From: Nocardia rhizosphaerihabitans
GTDB lineage: Bacteria > Actinomycetota > Actinomycetes > Mycobacteriales > Mycobacteriaceae
DNA: 64,000 bases
Direction: 5' to 3'
Assembly (NCBI RefSeq): GCF_014646295.1
Contig: NZ_BMNE01000005.1
Coordinates: 492,575-556,574 of the forward strand
This document shows positions 1 to 8,800 of the stretch, one piece after another. Both the position numbers and the translations under genes were made by a program. The notes beneath the pieces were generated by a model. It was not told the origin of the DNA, searched no databases, and saw nothing but the letters and a program-made list of their open reading frames with translations. Each line of letters starts with the position of its first letter. The stretch's first letter is position 1.

Positions 1-110
1 TTCAGGCGGATCGGGATCTCACCGTCGATGAGTGTCTCGAACACCTCGGCAATGCTGAGCCGGGTTCCCAGCTCGGCGAATACCTCGGATCGGTCCTTGA
101 ATGTCGTCAC
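1..110 (-). CDS. N-terminal fragment of a probable cyclopropane-fatty-acid synthase family methyltransferase
   Basis: Only the first 36 codons are present; the gene runs off the left edge. The GTG start (110-108) shares four bases (GTGA) with the stop of the upstream FAD oxidase gene, so the two are probably translationally coupled. The translation begins VTTFKDRSEVFAELG and continues with a segment like the amphipathic N-terminal helix of CFA-synthase-type SAM methyltransferases. No SAM-binding motif lies inside the window, so the family call rests on this short segment and on context: in Mycobacterium tuberculosis the homologue of the neighbouring oxidase (Rv3719) is followed by such a methyltransferase (Rv3720). 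The pair could reduce and methylate unsaturated lipids, but that is inference. Confidence 0.6.
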   Translation of the reverse strand, partial: MTTFKDRSEVFAELGTRLSIAEVFETLIDGEIPIRL

Positions 111-1549
111 TTGCGTTGCACCGCCTTCGAATACAGATTCAGCAGTCGTTGGTCCGGGTCGTAACGGTTCTTCAGTGCGGCATACGTCTCGCCGCCGTAC
201 AGCTCGGCGAATTCGTCCTCGGCGTAGTAGGAATCCGAGTACAGCGACTTGTGCCCGTCGAATTCGGACACGATCTTCTCGATCGCGCGGTTGGCCGCCC
301 CCTCCGGTTGACCCGGCTTGCTCGGGACTGCCGACCAGAATCCGACATTGACGTAGGTGCGCCGTGGTTCGAGCGGGTACAGCGGCCACGGACGATCGCC
401 CGCCGGGTCGCCCGCGTTCTCCCGCAACCGCAACGGGCACAACCAGATCGGCTCGATCGGTATTTCCTTCAGGAACCATTCGACGAAGTCGGCGGTGCGG
501 TGCACCGGCACCTCGATGTCCTGGACGACCCGTTCCTGCGGCGGATTGCCCTTGCGGGCCTCCAGGCGGTCGCCGATGTGGTACTTGCGGTCGAGGGCGA
601 CGAGCTTCCAGTAGAAACTGCTGCGGCGCAGCGATTTCGGCCAGAAGCGGCGGATCTTGGGGTTCTGGGTGCCGAAGGCGCGCGAGCACCAGAACCAGTC
701 GGTGTCCCAGCGCCACAGGTAGTCGTGGATGGTCAGCCGGTCCGGTTTCACCCCGTTGGGGTGCTGGATGGACCGGTAGTAGATGTCCATGCCGGTGTAG
801 TCGCTGACCGGGCCCGGCTCGTCGGTCTGCCTGCCCAGGGTCAGGTAGCTCTCGGTCGCGGTGAACACGACGCCGTCGAGATAGTCGACCTGCTCGCCGT
901 CGTAGCTGCGCTCGGTGACGATGCGCTCGAGCTCGGCTTCCAGTTCGCGCAGGTCGTGGAAGCGCACGTGGCGCAGCGCGACATAGGGCTTGACGGGTTC
1001 GAGCTCGATCTTCAACCGGACCGTGTAACCCAGGGTGCCGTAGGAGTTGGGGAAGCCCTTGAACAGATCGGCACGGTCGCCGTCCGGCTTGACGGTGATG
1101 ATCTCGCCGGAACCGGTCAGCACGTCCATTTCCAGCACGGATTCGTGCGGCAGGCCGTTGCGGAACGAGGTCGACTCGATGCCGAGACCGGTGACCGCGC
1201 CACCCAGGGTGATGGTCTTGAGCTGCGGAACCACCAGCGGCGCCAGACCGTAGGGGAGGGTCGCCGCGACCAGGTCTTCGTAGGTGGTCATGCCCGCGAC
1301 GTCCGCGGTTCTGGACTTCGGGTCGACGGCGATCACCTGCCCGAGACCCGACACGTCGAGGCCGGGCGCGGTGGTCGCCGCCCTGGCCCGGAACAAGTTC
1401 GACGTCTTCTTCGCCAACCGGACGACGGCGCCGGGTGGAATGGCGCGATAGCTTGCCAGCAGTCGCTCCACACCCGCTCGGTGCGCGGCATATCCAGACT
1501 CGCGTGCGGCCGGTTCGTGGCCGGCCCTACCCAAAAGACTCACTGCCAC
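107..1549 (-). CDS. FAD-binding oxidoreductase, PCMH/DHCR24-like (Rv3719 family)
   Basis: 480 residues from a GTG start. The N-terminal half is a PCMH-type FAD-binding domain: the stretch around residues 70-150 contains the TADVAGMTTYEDLVAATL and ITLGGAVTGLGIESTSFRNG patterns typical of DHCR24/alditol-oxidase-like flavoproteins. The C-terminal half is rich in Trp, Tyr and Arg, as in sterol-reductase-like members. The substrate is unknown; a lipid or sterol double bond is plausible from the family and from the methyltransferase gene that follows with a 4-bp overlap. No signal peptide is seen. The divergent SRPBCC gene at 1719 has the same relative position as Rv3718c in M. tuberculosis. The start is not certain because no strong Shine-Dalgarno precedes it. 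Confidence 0.85.
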   Translation of the reverse strand: MAVSLLGRAGHEPAARESGYAAHRAGVERLLASYRAIPPGAVVRLAKKTSNLFRARAATTAPGLDVSGLGQVIAVDPKSRTADVAGMTTYEDLVAATLPYGLAPLVVPQLKTITLGGAVTGLGIESTSFRNGLPHESVLEMDVLTGSGEIITVKPDGDRADLFKGFPNSYGTLGYTVRLKIELEPVKPYVALRHVRFHDLRELEAELERIVTERSYDGEQVDYLDGVVFTATESYLTLGRQTDEPGPVSDYTGMDIYYRSIQHPNGVKPDRLTIHDYLWRWDTDWFWCSRAFGTQNPKIRRFWPKSLRRSSFYWKLVALDRKYHIGDRLEARKGNPPQERVVQDIEVPVHRTADFVEWFLKEIPIEPIWLCPLRLRENAGDPAGDRPWPLYPLEPRRTYVNVGFWSAVPSKPGQPEGAANRAIEKIVSEFDGHKSLYSDSYYAEDEFAELYGGETYAALKNRYDPDQRLLNLYSKAVQRK

Positions 1550-1598
1550 GGGTTCGACGCTAGTACGACCGTGCCGCTCGAGCTACCAGATACTCGCA

Positions 1599-1618
1599 CG
1601 TGACGACGAAATGTCACG
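1599..1618. promoter_or_regulatory. Inverted repeat in a divergent promoter region
   Basis: CGTGAC (1599-1604) and GTCACG (1613-1618) form a perfect 6-bp inverted repeat with an 8-nt spacer, between the divergent FAD oxidase and SRPBCC genes. It could be an operator. The spacing does not fit the CRP consensus (GTGA-N6-TCAC), so no regulator is named. Confidence 0.3.
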
Positions 1619-1718
1619 CACATGTTTCTCTCTCCCCCAACCTGGTCGGGCGATCCGTTGGCGCGCAGTGCAGGATGTAACCAGGTCGAGACATCGCACC
1701 CCCGACAAGGAGTCAACA

Positions 1719-2153
1719 GTGGGACAGGTCAGCGCCAGCAGTTCGGTCGTCGTCGCCGCGGATCCGCAGCGCACGCTCGAAGCGATCGGTGACTACGAGA
1801 CGATCCGTCCGCGCATCCTCTCCTCGCACTACCGCGACTACAAGGTCGTCGAGGGCGGCAAGGGCGCGGGCACCGTGGTGGAGTGGACGTTGCAGGCCAC
1901 CGAGAAGCGTTCGCGCAACGTGCGCGCGAACGTCACCGTGTCGGACTCGATCCTCACCGAGCGCGATGCCAACTCCTCGATGGTCAACACCTGGACCGTC
2001 ACCCCGGACGGCGCCGGCTCGCAGGTCACCCTCCGCACCACCTGGCAGGGCGCAGGCGGTGTGTCGGGCATCTTCGAGGGCATCTTCGCCCCGCTCGGCC
2101 TGAAGAAGATCCAGGCCGAGGTGCTCGCGAACCTGGCGCGCGAGCTCGCCTGA
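1719..2153 (+). CDS. SRPBCC family protein (Rv3718c-like)
   Basis: 144 residues. I chose the GTG at 1719 because a clear Shine-Dalgarno (AAGGAG, 1707-1712) sits six bases upstream; the in-frame upstream extension has no such signal. The protein has the SRPBCC/polyketide-cyclase START-like pattern: an N-terminal strand with VVVAADPQRTLEAIGDYE, central beta strands (VVEWTLQATEKRSRNVRANV), and a long C-terminal helix ending EVLANLARELA. Such proteins bind hydrophobic ligands in a helix-grip pocket; the ligand here is unknown. It is divergent from the FAD oxidase gene, as in mycobacteria, so a link to lipid metabolism is possible. Confidence 0.85.
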   Translation: MGQVSASSSVVVAADPQRTLEAIGDYETIRPRILSSHYRDYKVVEGGKGAGTVVEWTLQATEKRSRNVRANVTVSDSILTERDANSSMVNTWTVTPDGAGSQVTLRTTWQGAGGVSGIFEGIFAPLGLKKIQAEVLANLARELA

Positions 2154-2156
2154 GTC

Positions 2157-2510
2157 CTACTCCTTGCCGATGTCGAAGAGGTTTCCTTCGGGGTCGGCGA
2201 GGGTCACCCACTGCTGGCCGTACTCGTCGAAGTCGCCGATGTGCTTGGCGCCCAAGCTGATCGCGCGCTCGACGTAGTCGCGCCACTGGACGGAGTGGAA
2301 GTCCAGGTGCACGACGTTCTTGCCCGGCGTCTTGTCGGGCACCTGGATGAACATCAGCACCGGCGAGGCGCCGGAGGTCTGGCCGACGGTGGCGAAGTAC
2401 GCCGAGGCCTCCGGGTCGACGGGCCGGTCGAGCAGCTGGGCGTAGAACTCGGCCAGCGCGTCGGCCGAGTTCTGGCAGTCGAACGTGACATTGCCAAGGG
2501 CGAGGGTCAT
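2157..2510 (-). CDS. VOC superfamily protein (glyoxalase/bleomycin-resistance-like)
   Basis: 117 residues. The start ATG (2510-2508) overlaps the stop of the upstream MerR gene by four bases (ATGA), and GAAGGAGA inside the MerR 3' end is its ribosome-binding site, so translation is coupled. The beta-alpha-beta-beta-beta VOC repeat is visible: TFDCQNSADALAEFYAQLL at the start and WVTLADPEGNLFDIG at the end. His, Asp and Glu residues in the usual metal positions (VVHLDFH, GNLF) are partly conserved, so metal binding is possible but not certain. Coupling to a drug-sensing type MerR regulator suggests a resistance or detoxification role, which is inference. Confidence 0.85.
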   Translation of the reverse strand: MTLALGNVTFDCQNSADALAEFYAQLLDRPVDPEASAYFATVGQTSGASPVLMFIQVPDKTPGKNVVHLDFHSVQWRDYVERAISLGAKHIGDFDEYGQQWVTLADPEGNLFDIGKE

Positions 2511-3337
2511 CGAGATTCTCCTTCGGTGATCGGCCAGCACACCTCGGTGCGGTAGTCGGCCGGGTTATCGGTGAGGTCGGGTCCGACGAGATAGCGCTCG
2601 CGGACCGGTTCGTCGGGAAGAACTGTGTCGTGCTCGGCGACGTGGCTGCCCAGCGCGCCGTAGGTGCGGTCGAAGTCCTCGAACGCGCCGGTGTGCACGG
2701 CGACGGCGAAGCGGCGGGCCGGGAATTCGGTGATCGCCAGCCCGTCCGGCGGGGTGAGTTCGGCGCCCGGCGGCAGCGGTACGTACGCGGTGACCGTGCC
2801 GGTGTGCTCGGCGAAGAACTCCGTCGAATAAGTGGCGCCGGCAACACCTCCCGGTGTCACACCCGCGCCGAGCAGGCTCACATACAGCTGTTCGAACGCG
2901 ACGCCGCACCACTGCGCGATCGCGCCGCGTTCGACCCGCTCGGTGCGGGTGAGCGCGGTGAACGCGGGCTCGACCCGGTAGTCGACGCGCAGCGGCGGCG
3001 CGGGCGCGGTGAGCAGCGCGCGCAGCGACGCGACGACCTCTCGGGTCCGCTGTAATTCGGCTTCCATCCTGGTCAGGTGCGCGCGCAGGGTCGCGTCGCG
3101 GTCGGCCGGGTCGGCGGCGGCGAGCACGGTGCGGATCTGCGGCAGCGGCATGTCCAGGTCGCGGAGTCGGCGGATCAGGTGCGCCGTCTCCACCTGGTCG
3201 GTGGAGTAGCGGCGGTACCCGGTGCCCGCGTCCACCGCGACCGGCTCCAGCAGCTCGATCTCGTGGTAGTAGCGCAGCGTCTTGACGCTCAGATGGGTGA
3301 GGCGGGCGAACTCGCCGATCGCCACGGTGGCTGTCAT
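2507..3337 (-). CDS. MerR family transcriptional regulator with GyrI-like effector domain
   Basis: 276 residues. The N-terminus is a MerR winged helix (IGEFARLTHLSVKTLRYY, then the GYRRYSTDQV wing), followed by the coiled-coil dimerisation helix (about residues 75-115) and a C-terminal GyrI-like/effector-binding domain of about 150 residues ending in VCWPITEGESR. This is the BmrR/TipA-type arrangement in which a small molecule is sensed. It is transcribed with the overlapping VOC gene, so it probably controls its own operon. The pair occupies the position where M. tuberculosis carries Rv3717 (an amidase), which is not in this window. Confidence 0.9.
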   Translation of the reverse strand: MTATVAIGEFARLTHLSVKTLRYYHEIELLEPVAVDAGTGYRRYSTDQVETAHLIRRLRDLDMPLPQIRTVLAAADPADRDATLRAHLTRMEAELQRTREVVASLRALLTAPAPPLRVDYRVEPAFTALTRTERVERGAIAQWCGVAFEQLYVSLLGAGVTPGGVAGATYSTEFFAEHTGTVTAYVPLPPGAELTPPDGLAITEFPARRFAVAVHTGAFEDFDRTYGALGSHVAEHDTVLPDEPVRERYLVGPDLTDNPADYRTEVCWPITEGESR

Positions 3338-3382
3338 GAGAATCAGCCAACACCCTCCAGTGAGGGGAGGGTCAAGAACGAC

Positions 3383-3943
3383 TCACGCGGGCGCGAGAAT
3401 GAACGCGGTGATCAGCGGCCACTCGCCCTCGCGCCACCACGAATAGCCGAACCAGACGCCCGGGGTGATCTCGCGGATCTCGTCGTAGATCTGCGGTGTC
3501 GGTGACGGGGCGTAGTTCAGGGCCCAGGCGGGACGGCCGTCGAGGATGGACTGCGTCTGGTAGACGTCGGCGGGGAACGCCTCGGTACCGACGACCCGGT
3601 TGGTCAGGGTGCCGCCGTCGGGGCCGGTGCGGAACACCTTGCCGGTCCACAGGGCAGGCGCCACCGCGACCAGCTGCGGCGGGCGGGTCACCCAGCCGTT
3701 GGTGACACCCGTCGGCACGGCGCCCGCCTGCGCGTCGCGGTAGATCTGATCCTGCTGGGTGACATTGCAGCGAGTGCGCAGCGAATCGAGGGTCGCCGCG
3801 GAATTGCCAGGATCGACAACGCAGCCGTTCCCGTAGTCGACGACCTCCGCGGCGGGCTCGGCCGACGCGGTGACCGGTGCTAGAACGAGCAGGCCGACGG
3901 CTGACGCCGAGGCGGTGATCAGGGACGCGCGGATGACACTCAT
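3383..3943 (-). CDS. Secreted protein of unknown function
   Basis: 186 residues. A Sec signal peptide is clear: a short N-region (MSVIRAS), a hydrophobic core (AVGLLVLAPVTASAEP) and a likely cleavage after ASA near residue 28. The mature part has two Cys (in GCVVDP and TRCNVT), which may form a disulfide in the oxidising extracytoplasmic space, and a Trp-rich C-terminus (GVWFGYSWWREGEWP). I do not recognise a domain. It stands alone, divergent from ybaB and separated by 45 bases from the MerR operon. The N-terminal half resembles no enzyme I can name. Confidence 0.75.
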   Translation of the reverse strand: MSVIRASLITASASAVGLLVLAPVTASAEPAAEVVDYGNGCVVDPGNSAATLDSLRTRCNVTQQDQIYRDAQAGAVPTGVTNGWVTRPPQLVAVAPALWTGKVFRTGPDGGTLTNRVVGTEAFPADVYQTQSILDGRPAWALNYAPSPTPQIYDEIREITPGVWFGYSWWREGEWPLITAFILAPA

Positions 3944-4080
3944 CTGTTCTCCCTAGAATTGCTGAACCTGGATCCGACCCCGATCGATCCTAGGCCGGAG
4001 GCCCATCGCCGGATCTGTTGCGGGCAGGCAGCAATCAAGCTGTTACCAGGAAGGTCACGGATAACGGCACGGTCGGTATG

Positions 4081-4096
4081 CGCCACCGCGGTGGCG
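4081..4096. repeat. 16-bp perfect palindrome upstream of ybaB
   Basis: CGCCACCGCGGTGGCG reads the same on both strands, 72 bases before the ybaB start. The 224-base region 3944-4167 otherwise contains no gene I can support; it should hold the divergent promoters of the secreted-protein gene and ybaB-recR. The palindrome could be an operator, but G/C-only palindromes arise easily at this base composition. Confidence 0.3.
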
Positions 4097-4167
4097 GGTG
4101 TGGGAGTATCCCGGCGGCGCGTGAGGACTACGCTTGACGCGGACGAAACTTCTGGAGAGGACGTGCT

Positions 4168-4512
4168 GTGCAACCCGGTGACGGTCAGTTCGATATGCAG
4201 GCCCTGCTCGCGCAAGCCCAGCAGATGCAGCAGGCGGTGATGCAGGCTCAGGCCGAGCTCGCCGAGTCCGAGGTGCAGGGGCAGGCCGGCGGTGGTCTGG
4301 TCCAGGCGACCATCAAGGTCAGCGGTGAGGTCATCGCGCTGACGATCGACCCGAAGATCGTCGACCCCACCGATGTCGACGGCCTGCAGGACCTGGTGAT
4401 CGGCGCGATCAACGACGCCATGGCCAACGCGCAGAAGCTGGCCGCCGAGCGGCTCGGCCCGCTCTCGCAGGGCCTCGGCGGCGGTTCGATGCCCGGTCTG
4501 CCTGATTTCTGA
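4168..4512 (+). CDS. ybaB: YbaB/EbfC family nucleoid-associated protein
   Basis: 114 residues from a GTG start with GGAGAGG (4154-4160) upstream. The start is Gln/Met-rich (MQALLAQAQQMQQAVMQAQAEL), as in YbaB, followed by the conserved strand region GGGLVQATIKVSGEV and the DPKIVDP...VIGAINDAMANAQK helix. YbaB dimers bind DNA and influence nucleoid structure and gene expression. The stop shares its last base with the recR start (TGATG), so the two are one operon, the common bacterial ybaB-recR arrangement. dnaX, often upstream, is outside the window. Confidence 0.95.
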   Translation: MQPGDGQFDMQALLAQAQQMQQAVMQAQAELAESEVQGQAGGGLVQATIKVSGEVIALTIDPKIVDPTDVDGLQDLVIGAINDAMANAQKLAAERLGPLSQGLGGGSMPGLPDF

Positions 4513-5120
4513 TGTATGAGGGGCCGGTTCAGGATCTGATCGACGAGCTGGGCAAACTGCCCGGCGTCGGTCCGAAGAGCGCACAGCGCATCGCTTTTCA
4601 CCTGCTGCAGGTGGAACCGCCGGAGATCGACCGGTTGCAGGCCGCGCTGCAGAAGGTGCGCGACGGCGTGCAGTTCTGCGTCTCGTGCGGCACCGTGGCC
4701 GACGGTGAGCTGTGCCGGATCTGTGCCGACCCGCGCCGCGACCGCACGATGATCTGTGTGGTCGAGGAACCCAAGGACGTGCAGGCGATCGAGCGCACCC
4801 GCGAGTTCCGTGGTCGCTACCACGTGCTCGGTGGTGCGCTCGATCCGCTCAGCGGCATCGGCCCCGATCAGCTGCGGATCAGGGAACTGCTGACCCGCAT
4901 CGGCAACCAGGACGACGGCGTCGACGTCAGCGAGGTGATCATCGCGACCGACCCGAACACCGAGGGCGAGGCGACGGCCACCTATCTGGTGCGCATGCTG
5001 CGCGATTTCCCCGGGCTCACCGTCACCCGGCTGGCCTCGGGTCTGCCGATGGGCGGCGATCTGGAGTTCGCCGACGAGCTGACCCTTGGCCGCGCGCTGT
5101 CGGGCAGGCGGGCGCTCTAG
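4512..5120 (+). CDS. recR: Recombination mediator protein RecR
   Basis: 202 residues, normal for RecR. The protein has an N-terminal helix-hairpin-helix (LGKLPGVGPKSAQRIAFHLL), a four-Cys zinc finger (C56, C59, C68, C71), a Toprim domain (ICVVEEPKDVQAIERT) and the C-terminal Walker B-like end. RecR works with RecO/RecF to load RecA on gapped DNA. The start overlaps the ybaB stop by one base. The stop TAG lies in a CTAG palindrome that is also the stop of the convergent gene, so the two 3' ends overlap by four bases. Confidence 0.97.
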   Translation: MYEGPVQDLIDELGKLPGVGPKSAQRIAFHLLQVEPPEIDRLQAALQKVRDGVQFCVSCGTVADGELCRICADPRRDRTMICVVEEPKDVQAIERTREFRGRYHVLGGALDPLSGIGPDQLRIRELLTRIGNQDDGVDVSEVIIATDPNTEGEATATYLVRMLRDFPGLTVTRLASGLPMGGDLEFADELTLGRALSGRRAL

Positions 5121-5758
5121 AACTCCACGCGGGTCCAGCGCACCTCGGCACCCGCGTCGGGGTTCTCGGTGGTCCAGTCCCAGATGATGCGGGCGACCTG
5201 CGCCGGATCCTCGACGGTGGTGCCGAAGTGCTTGTCGGGCGAGCCGTCGCGGTATTCGACGGTGTAGGGGCCGGTGGGGTCGCGATAGGTCTGGATGTAG
5301 CGCTGCTCGCCGCGTTCGACGATCAGGTACGGGTTCGGGTCGGCCAGCCCGGCGACCCACTGGTGCGCCAATTCCTCGGTGAGATAAGGGAATTCGCCCG
5401 CGCCGCCGTGGGTGACGGCGACCGGGACGTGCCCGGCCGGGTCGATCAGCCAGCTCAGCTGCGGGTCGTAGACGGCGTAGCCGCGCGGGGTGGCGAGATC
5501 GAAGAGCAGGGTGCGGACGAAGCCGATCGCGTCGTACGGCGACGGGATGTAGAGCGTGGTCCCGTTCGCGCCGCCGACGGATTCCACGCTCAGGAACGAG
5601 TCGTCCACCGGCAGTTCGTTGTTGCGGGCGTTCAACTCGGCCGCGATCTCGGCGATCGCGTCGGACTCCGGCTGACCTTCCTGGGCGGCCAGGTACGCGT
5701 CCACCTCGTCGACGGAGGTGGCGACGCCGGACGGCAAGAGGATGTGGTCGTAGCTCAC
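5117..5758 (-). CDS. Conserved hypothetical protein, function unknown
   Basis: 213 residues, cytoplasmic (no signal peptide or membrane segment). I do not recognise the family with confidence. The acidic C-terminal half contains YIQTYRDPTGPYTVEYRDG followed by HFGTTVEDPAQVARIIWDW, a beta-rich pattern followed by a helix that resembles small actinobacterial immunity or DUF proteins, but no catalytic motif is visible. Its 3' end overlaps recR by four bases in a shared CTAG. The gene is monocistronic and convergent to recR. Confidence 0.7.
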   Translation of the reverse strand: MSYDHILLPSGVATSVDEVDAYLAAQEGQPESDAIAEIAAELNARNNELPVDDSFLSVESVGGANGTTLYIPSPYDAIGFVRTLLFDLATPRGYAVYDPQLSWLIDPAGHVPVAVTHGGAGEFPYLTEELAHQWVAGLADPNPYLIVERGEQRYIQTYRDPTGPYTVEYRDGSPDKHFGTTVEDPAQVARIIWDWTTENPDAGAEVRWTRVEF

Positions 5759-5895
5759 CCGGCCCAGCCTACGGGGCGGTCGGTTCGCGCTGGTCGGCCA
5801 GGCATTGTTGCCTGGGGGTTTCGACCCGGTGCCCGTCGGGAAACTCCGGTTTCGTCAGGCCACGGTGCACCGGTGGGGTGTGGTCAACTGGGTGC

Positions 5896-8800
5896 ATGGG
5901 CATCAAGGTGTCGCTCGAGCACCGGACCGCGTACTCCTTCGATCGTCTCGTCGACGTGCATCCGCACGAGGTGCGCCTACGGCCAGCGCCGCATTCGCGC
6001 ACGCCGATCGAGGCATACTCGCTGGAGGTGTCGCCGCCTGGTCACTATGTGAACTGGCAGCAGGACGCGTTCGGCAATTTCGTTGCGCGGCTGGTGTTCC
6101 CGGAACCGACTCGGGAGTTGTCGATCACCGTGGGGTTGATCGCCGACCTCGAGGTGGTCAACCCGTTCGACTTCTTCGTCGAGGACTACGCCGAGCACTT
6201 CCCGTTCGCCTATCCCGAGGCGCTGGCCGCCGACCTGGAGCCGTATCTGCGCCCGGTCGACGAGGCCGAGCCGGGTTCGGGGCCGGGGGAGTTGCTGCGC
6301 GACTGGGTGCGGGTGCATCGCGCGCAGGGCCGTATCCGTTCCATCGACTACCTGGTCGAACTCAATTACGCCCTGCGCAACACCGTCGACTACACGGTGC
6401 GGATGGAACCGGGCGTGCAGACCCCCGACGACACGCTGCGCCGGAAGCTCGGCTCCTGCCGTGATTCGGCGTGGCTGCTCGTGGCCATCCTGCGCGAACT
6501 CGGCCTGGCCGCGCGCTTCGTCTCCGGCTACCTGGTGCAGCTCACCGCGGACACGCCCGCGCTGGACGGACCGTCCGGGCCGAGCGCCGACTTCACCGAC
6601 CTGCACGCCTGGACCGAGGTGTATCTGCCGGGCGCCGGCTGGATCGGGATGGACCCCACCTCCGGCCTGTTCGCCGGCGAGGGGCACATCCCGCTCGCCG
6701 CGACCCCGCACCCCGGCGCCGCCGCACCGATCACCGGCGCGACCGGGATCACCGAGGCCACGCTCGAATTCAGCAATGTGGTGCGGCGGGTGCACGAGGA
6801 CCCGCGAGTCACCCTGCCCTACACCGATTCCCAGTGGGAGCGGATCACCGCGTCCGGCGCGGCCGTCGACAAGCGGATGGCCGCCGCCGATGTGGGCCTG
6901 ACGATGGGTGGCGAGCCGACCTTCGTCTCCATCGACGACCAGATGAGCGCCCAGTGGACCACCGACGCCGACGGGCCGCACAAACGCGAACGCGCCGTCG
7001 ACCTGGCCGACCGCCTGCGCGCGATCTACGCGCCCACCGGGCTGGTGCAGTACCGCCAGGGCAAGTGGTATCCGGGAGAACCGTTGCCGCGCTGGGAGAT
7101 CGCCATCGCCTGGCGGGCGGACGGTGAGCCGGTGTGGAAGCGCCAAGACCTGCTGACCGACCCGTGGACCCCGGTCGCGCGACGCTATCCCGTGGATGAT
7201 TCGAGCGTCATCGAGACGGTCGCCCCGCCGCTGAACGAGGCAATCGCGCCGGACCCCGCCGAATCGGACGGCTTCGCCGCAGGCGCCGTCGTCAGCGAGA
7301 CCGGCGGCTCGCCACTGGGTGGGGCAACCAGTGAGCTGGACTCGGTCGGCTCGGCGGCACCTGATGGCGATCTGGCCACACCGGCCCAGCCGCTGCACAC
7401 GGCGGCGACGCGTACGGCTGACACGCAGCCGCTCAACGCGTCGGCAGGTGTTCTGCCGCAGTCGCATCCGACTGCCGATGCGGACTCTGCCCGATCTCTG
7501 ATCGCCCACATCGCGGGCACGCTCGGGTTGCCCGACGCCCAGGTGCGTCCCGCCTTCGAGGACCCGCTGGCCAGGCTCGCCGCCACCGTGACCGCGCCGT
7601 TTGGCGAGCCGCCTGCGGCCGACCTCGATCCGGTCGAGGATTCTCCCGAGGCTCGCCAGGCTTTGCTCGGCAGGCTCGACGAATCTGTCAACGAGCCGAC
7701 CGCCTATGTGCTGCCTCTGCACCGCAGGGCCGACGGTGCGGGTTGGGCCAGTGCCGATTGGCAGTTGCGGCGCGGTCGTGACGAGGACGGCGGTCCCGGG
7801 CGGATCGTTCTGACCGACGGTGATTCGCCCGCGGGACTGCGACTTCCGCTGAATTCGGTGTCCTGGCATACCCCGCCGCCGATTCCGGAAGCCGATCCGC
7901 TGTTCCAAGGTCCGCTGCGGCTGCCGCGCGAGGAACCGCCCGCCGTGCTCGAACCGGCGGACTTCACCCCGACCACCGCGCTCGTGGCCGAGGTGCGGGC
8001 GGGGCGGTTACATGTGTTCCTGCCGCCGGTCGGCGAGCTCGACGACTTCCTCGATCTGATCGCCAAGGTGGAGGAGGCCGCGGTCGCGCTCGATCAGCCG
8101 GTGGTGCTGGAGGGGTACGCGCCCCCGAATGATGCTCGGCTGCACACCTTCTCGGTGACGCCCGATCCCGGCGTGATCGAGGTGAACATCATGCCGACCA
8201 GCTCGTTCGCCGAACAGGCCGACGTGCTGGGCACCCTCTACGAGCAGGCCAGGCTGGCCAGGTTGAGCACCGAGTCGTTCGACGTGGACGGCACGCACGG
8301 TGGCACCGGCGGCGGTAACCACATCACCCTGGGCGGGGTCACGCCAGCGCGCTCGCCGCTACTGCGCCGGCCCGATCTGCTGGTGTCGATGCTGACCTAC
8401 TGGCAGCGTCATCCGGCGCTGTCGTACCTGTTCGCGGGCCGATTCGTCGGCCCGACCTCACAGGCTCCGCGCGCCGACGAGGGGCGCGAGGGCGCGCTGT
8501 ACGAACTCGAGATCGCCTTCGCCGAGATCGCCCGGCTGACCGCCGCACAGGCAGCCGACGGGACGTCCGAAATCCGCTCGGCCCCATGGCATATCGACCG
8601 CGCCCTGCGGCATCTGCTGACCGATCTCACCGGCAACACCCACCGCGCCGAGTTCTGCATCGACAAGCTCTACAGTCCCGATTCCGCGCGCGGCAGGCTG
8701 GGCCTGCTGGAACTGCGCGGCTTCGAGATGCCGCCGCATTTCCAGATGGCGATGGTGCAGTCGCTGCTGGTGCGCGGCCTGGTCGCGATGTTCTGGGACA

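Noticed and set aside
1599..1618. CRP site in the first divergent promoter region
   Set aside because: The half-sites are two bases too far apart for the GTGA-N6-TCAC consensus; kept only as an unassigned dyad.
5977..7908. A 643-codon minus-strand open frame opposite the DUF2126 gene
   Set aside because: Shadow of the conserved transglutaminase-DUF2126 coding sequence; no family features.
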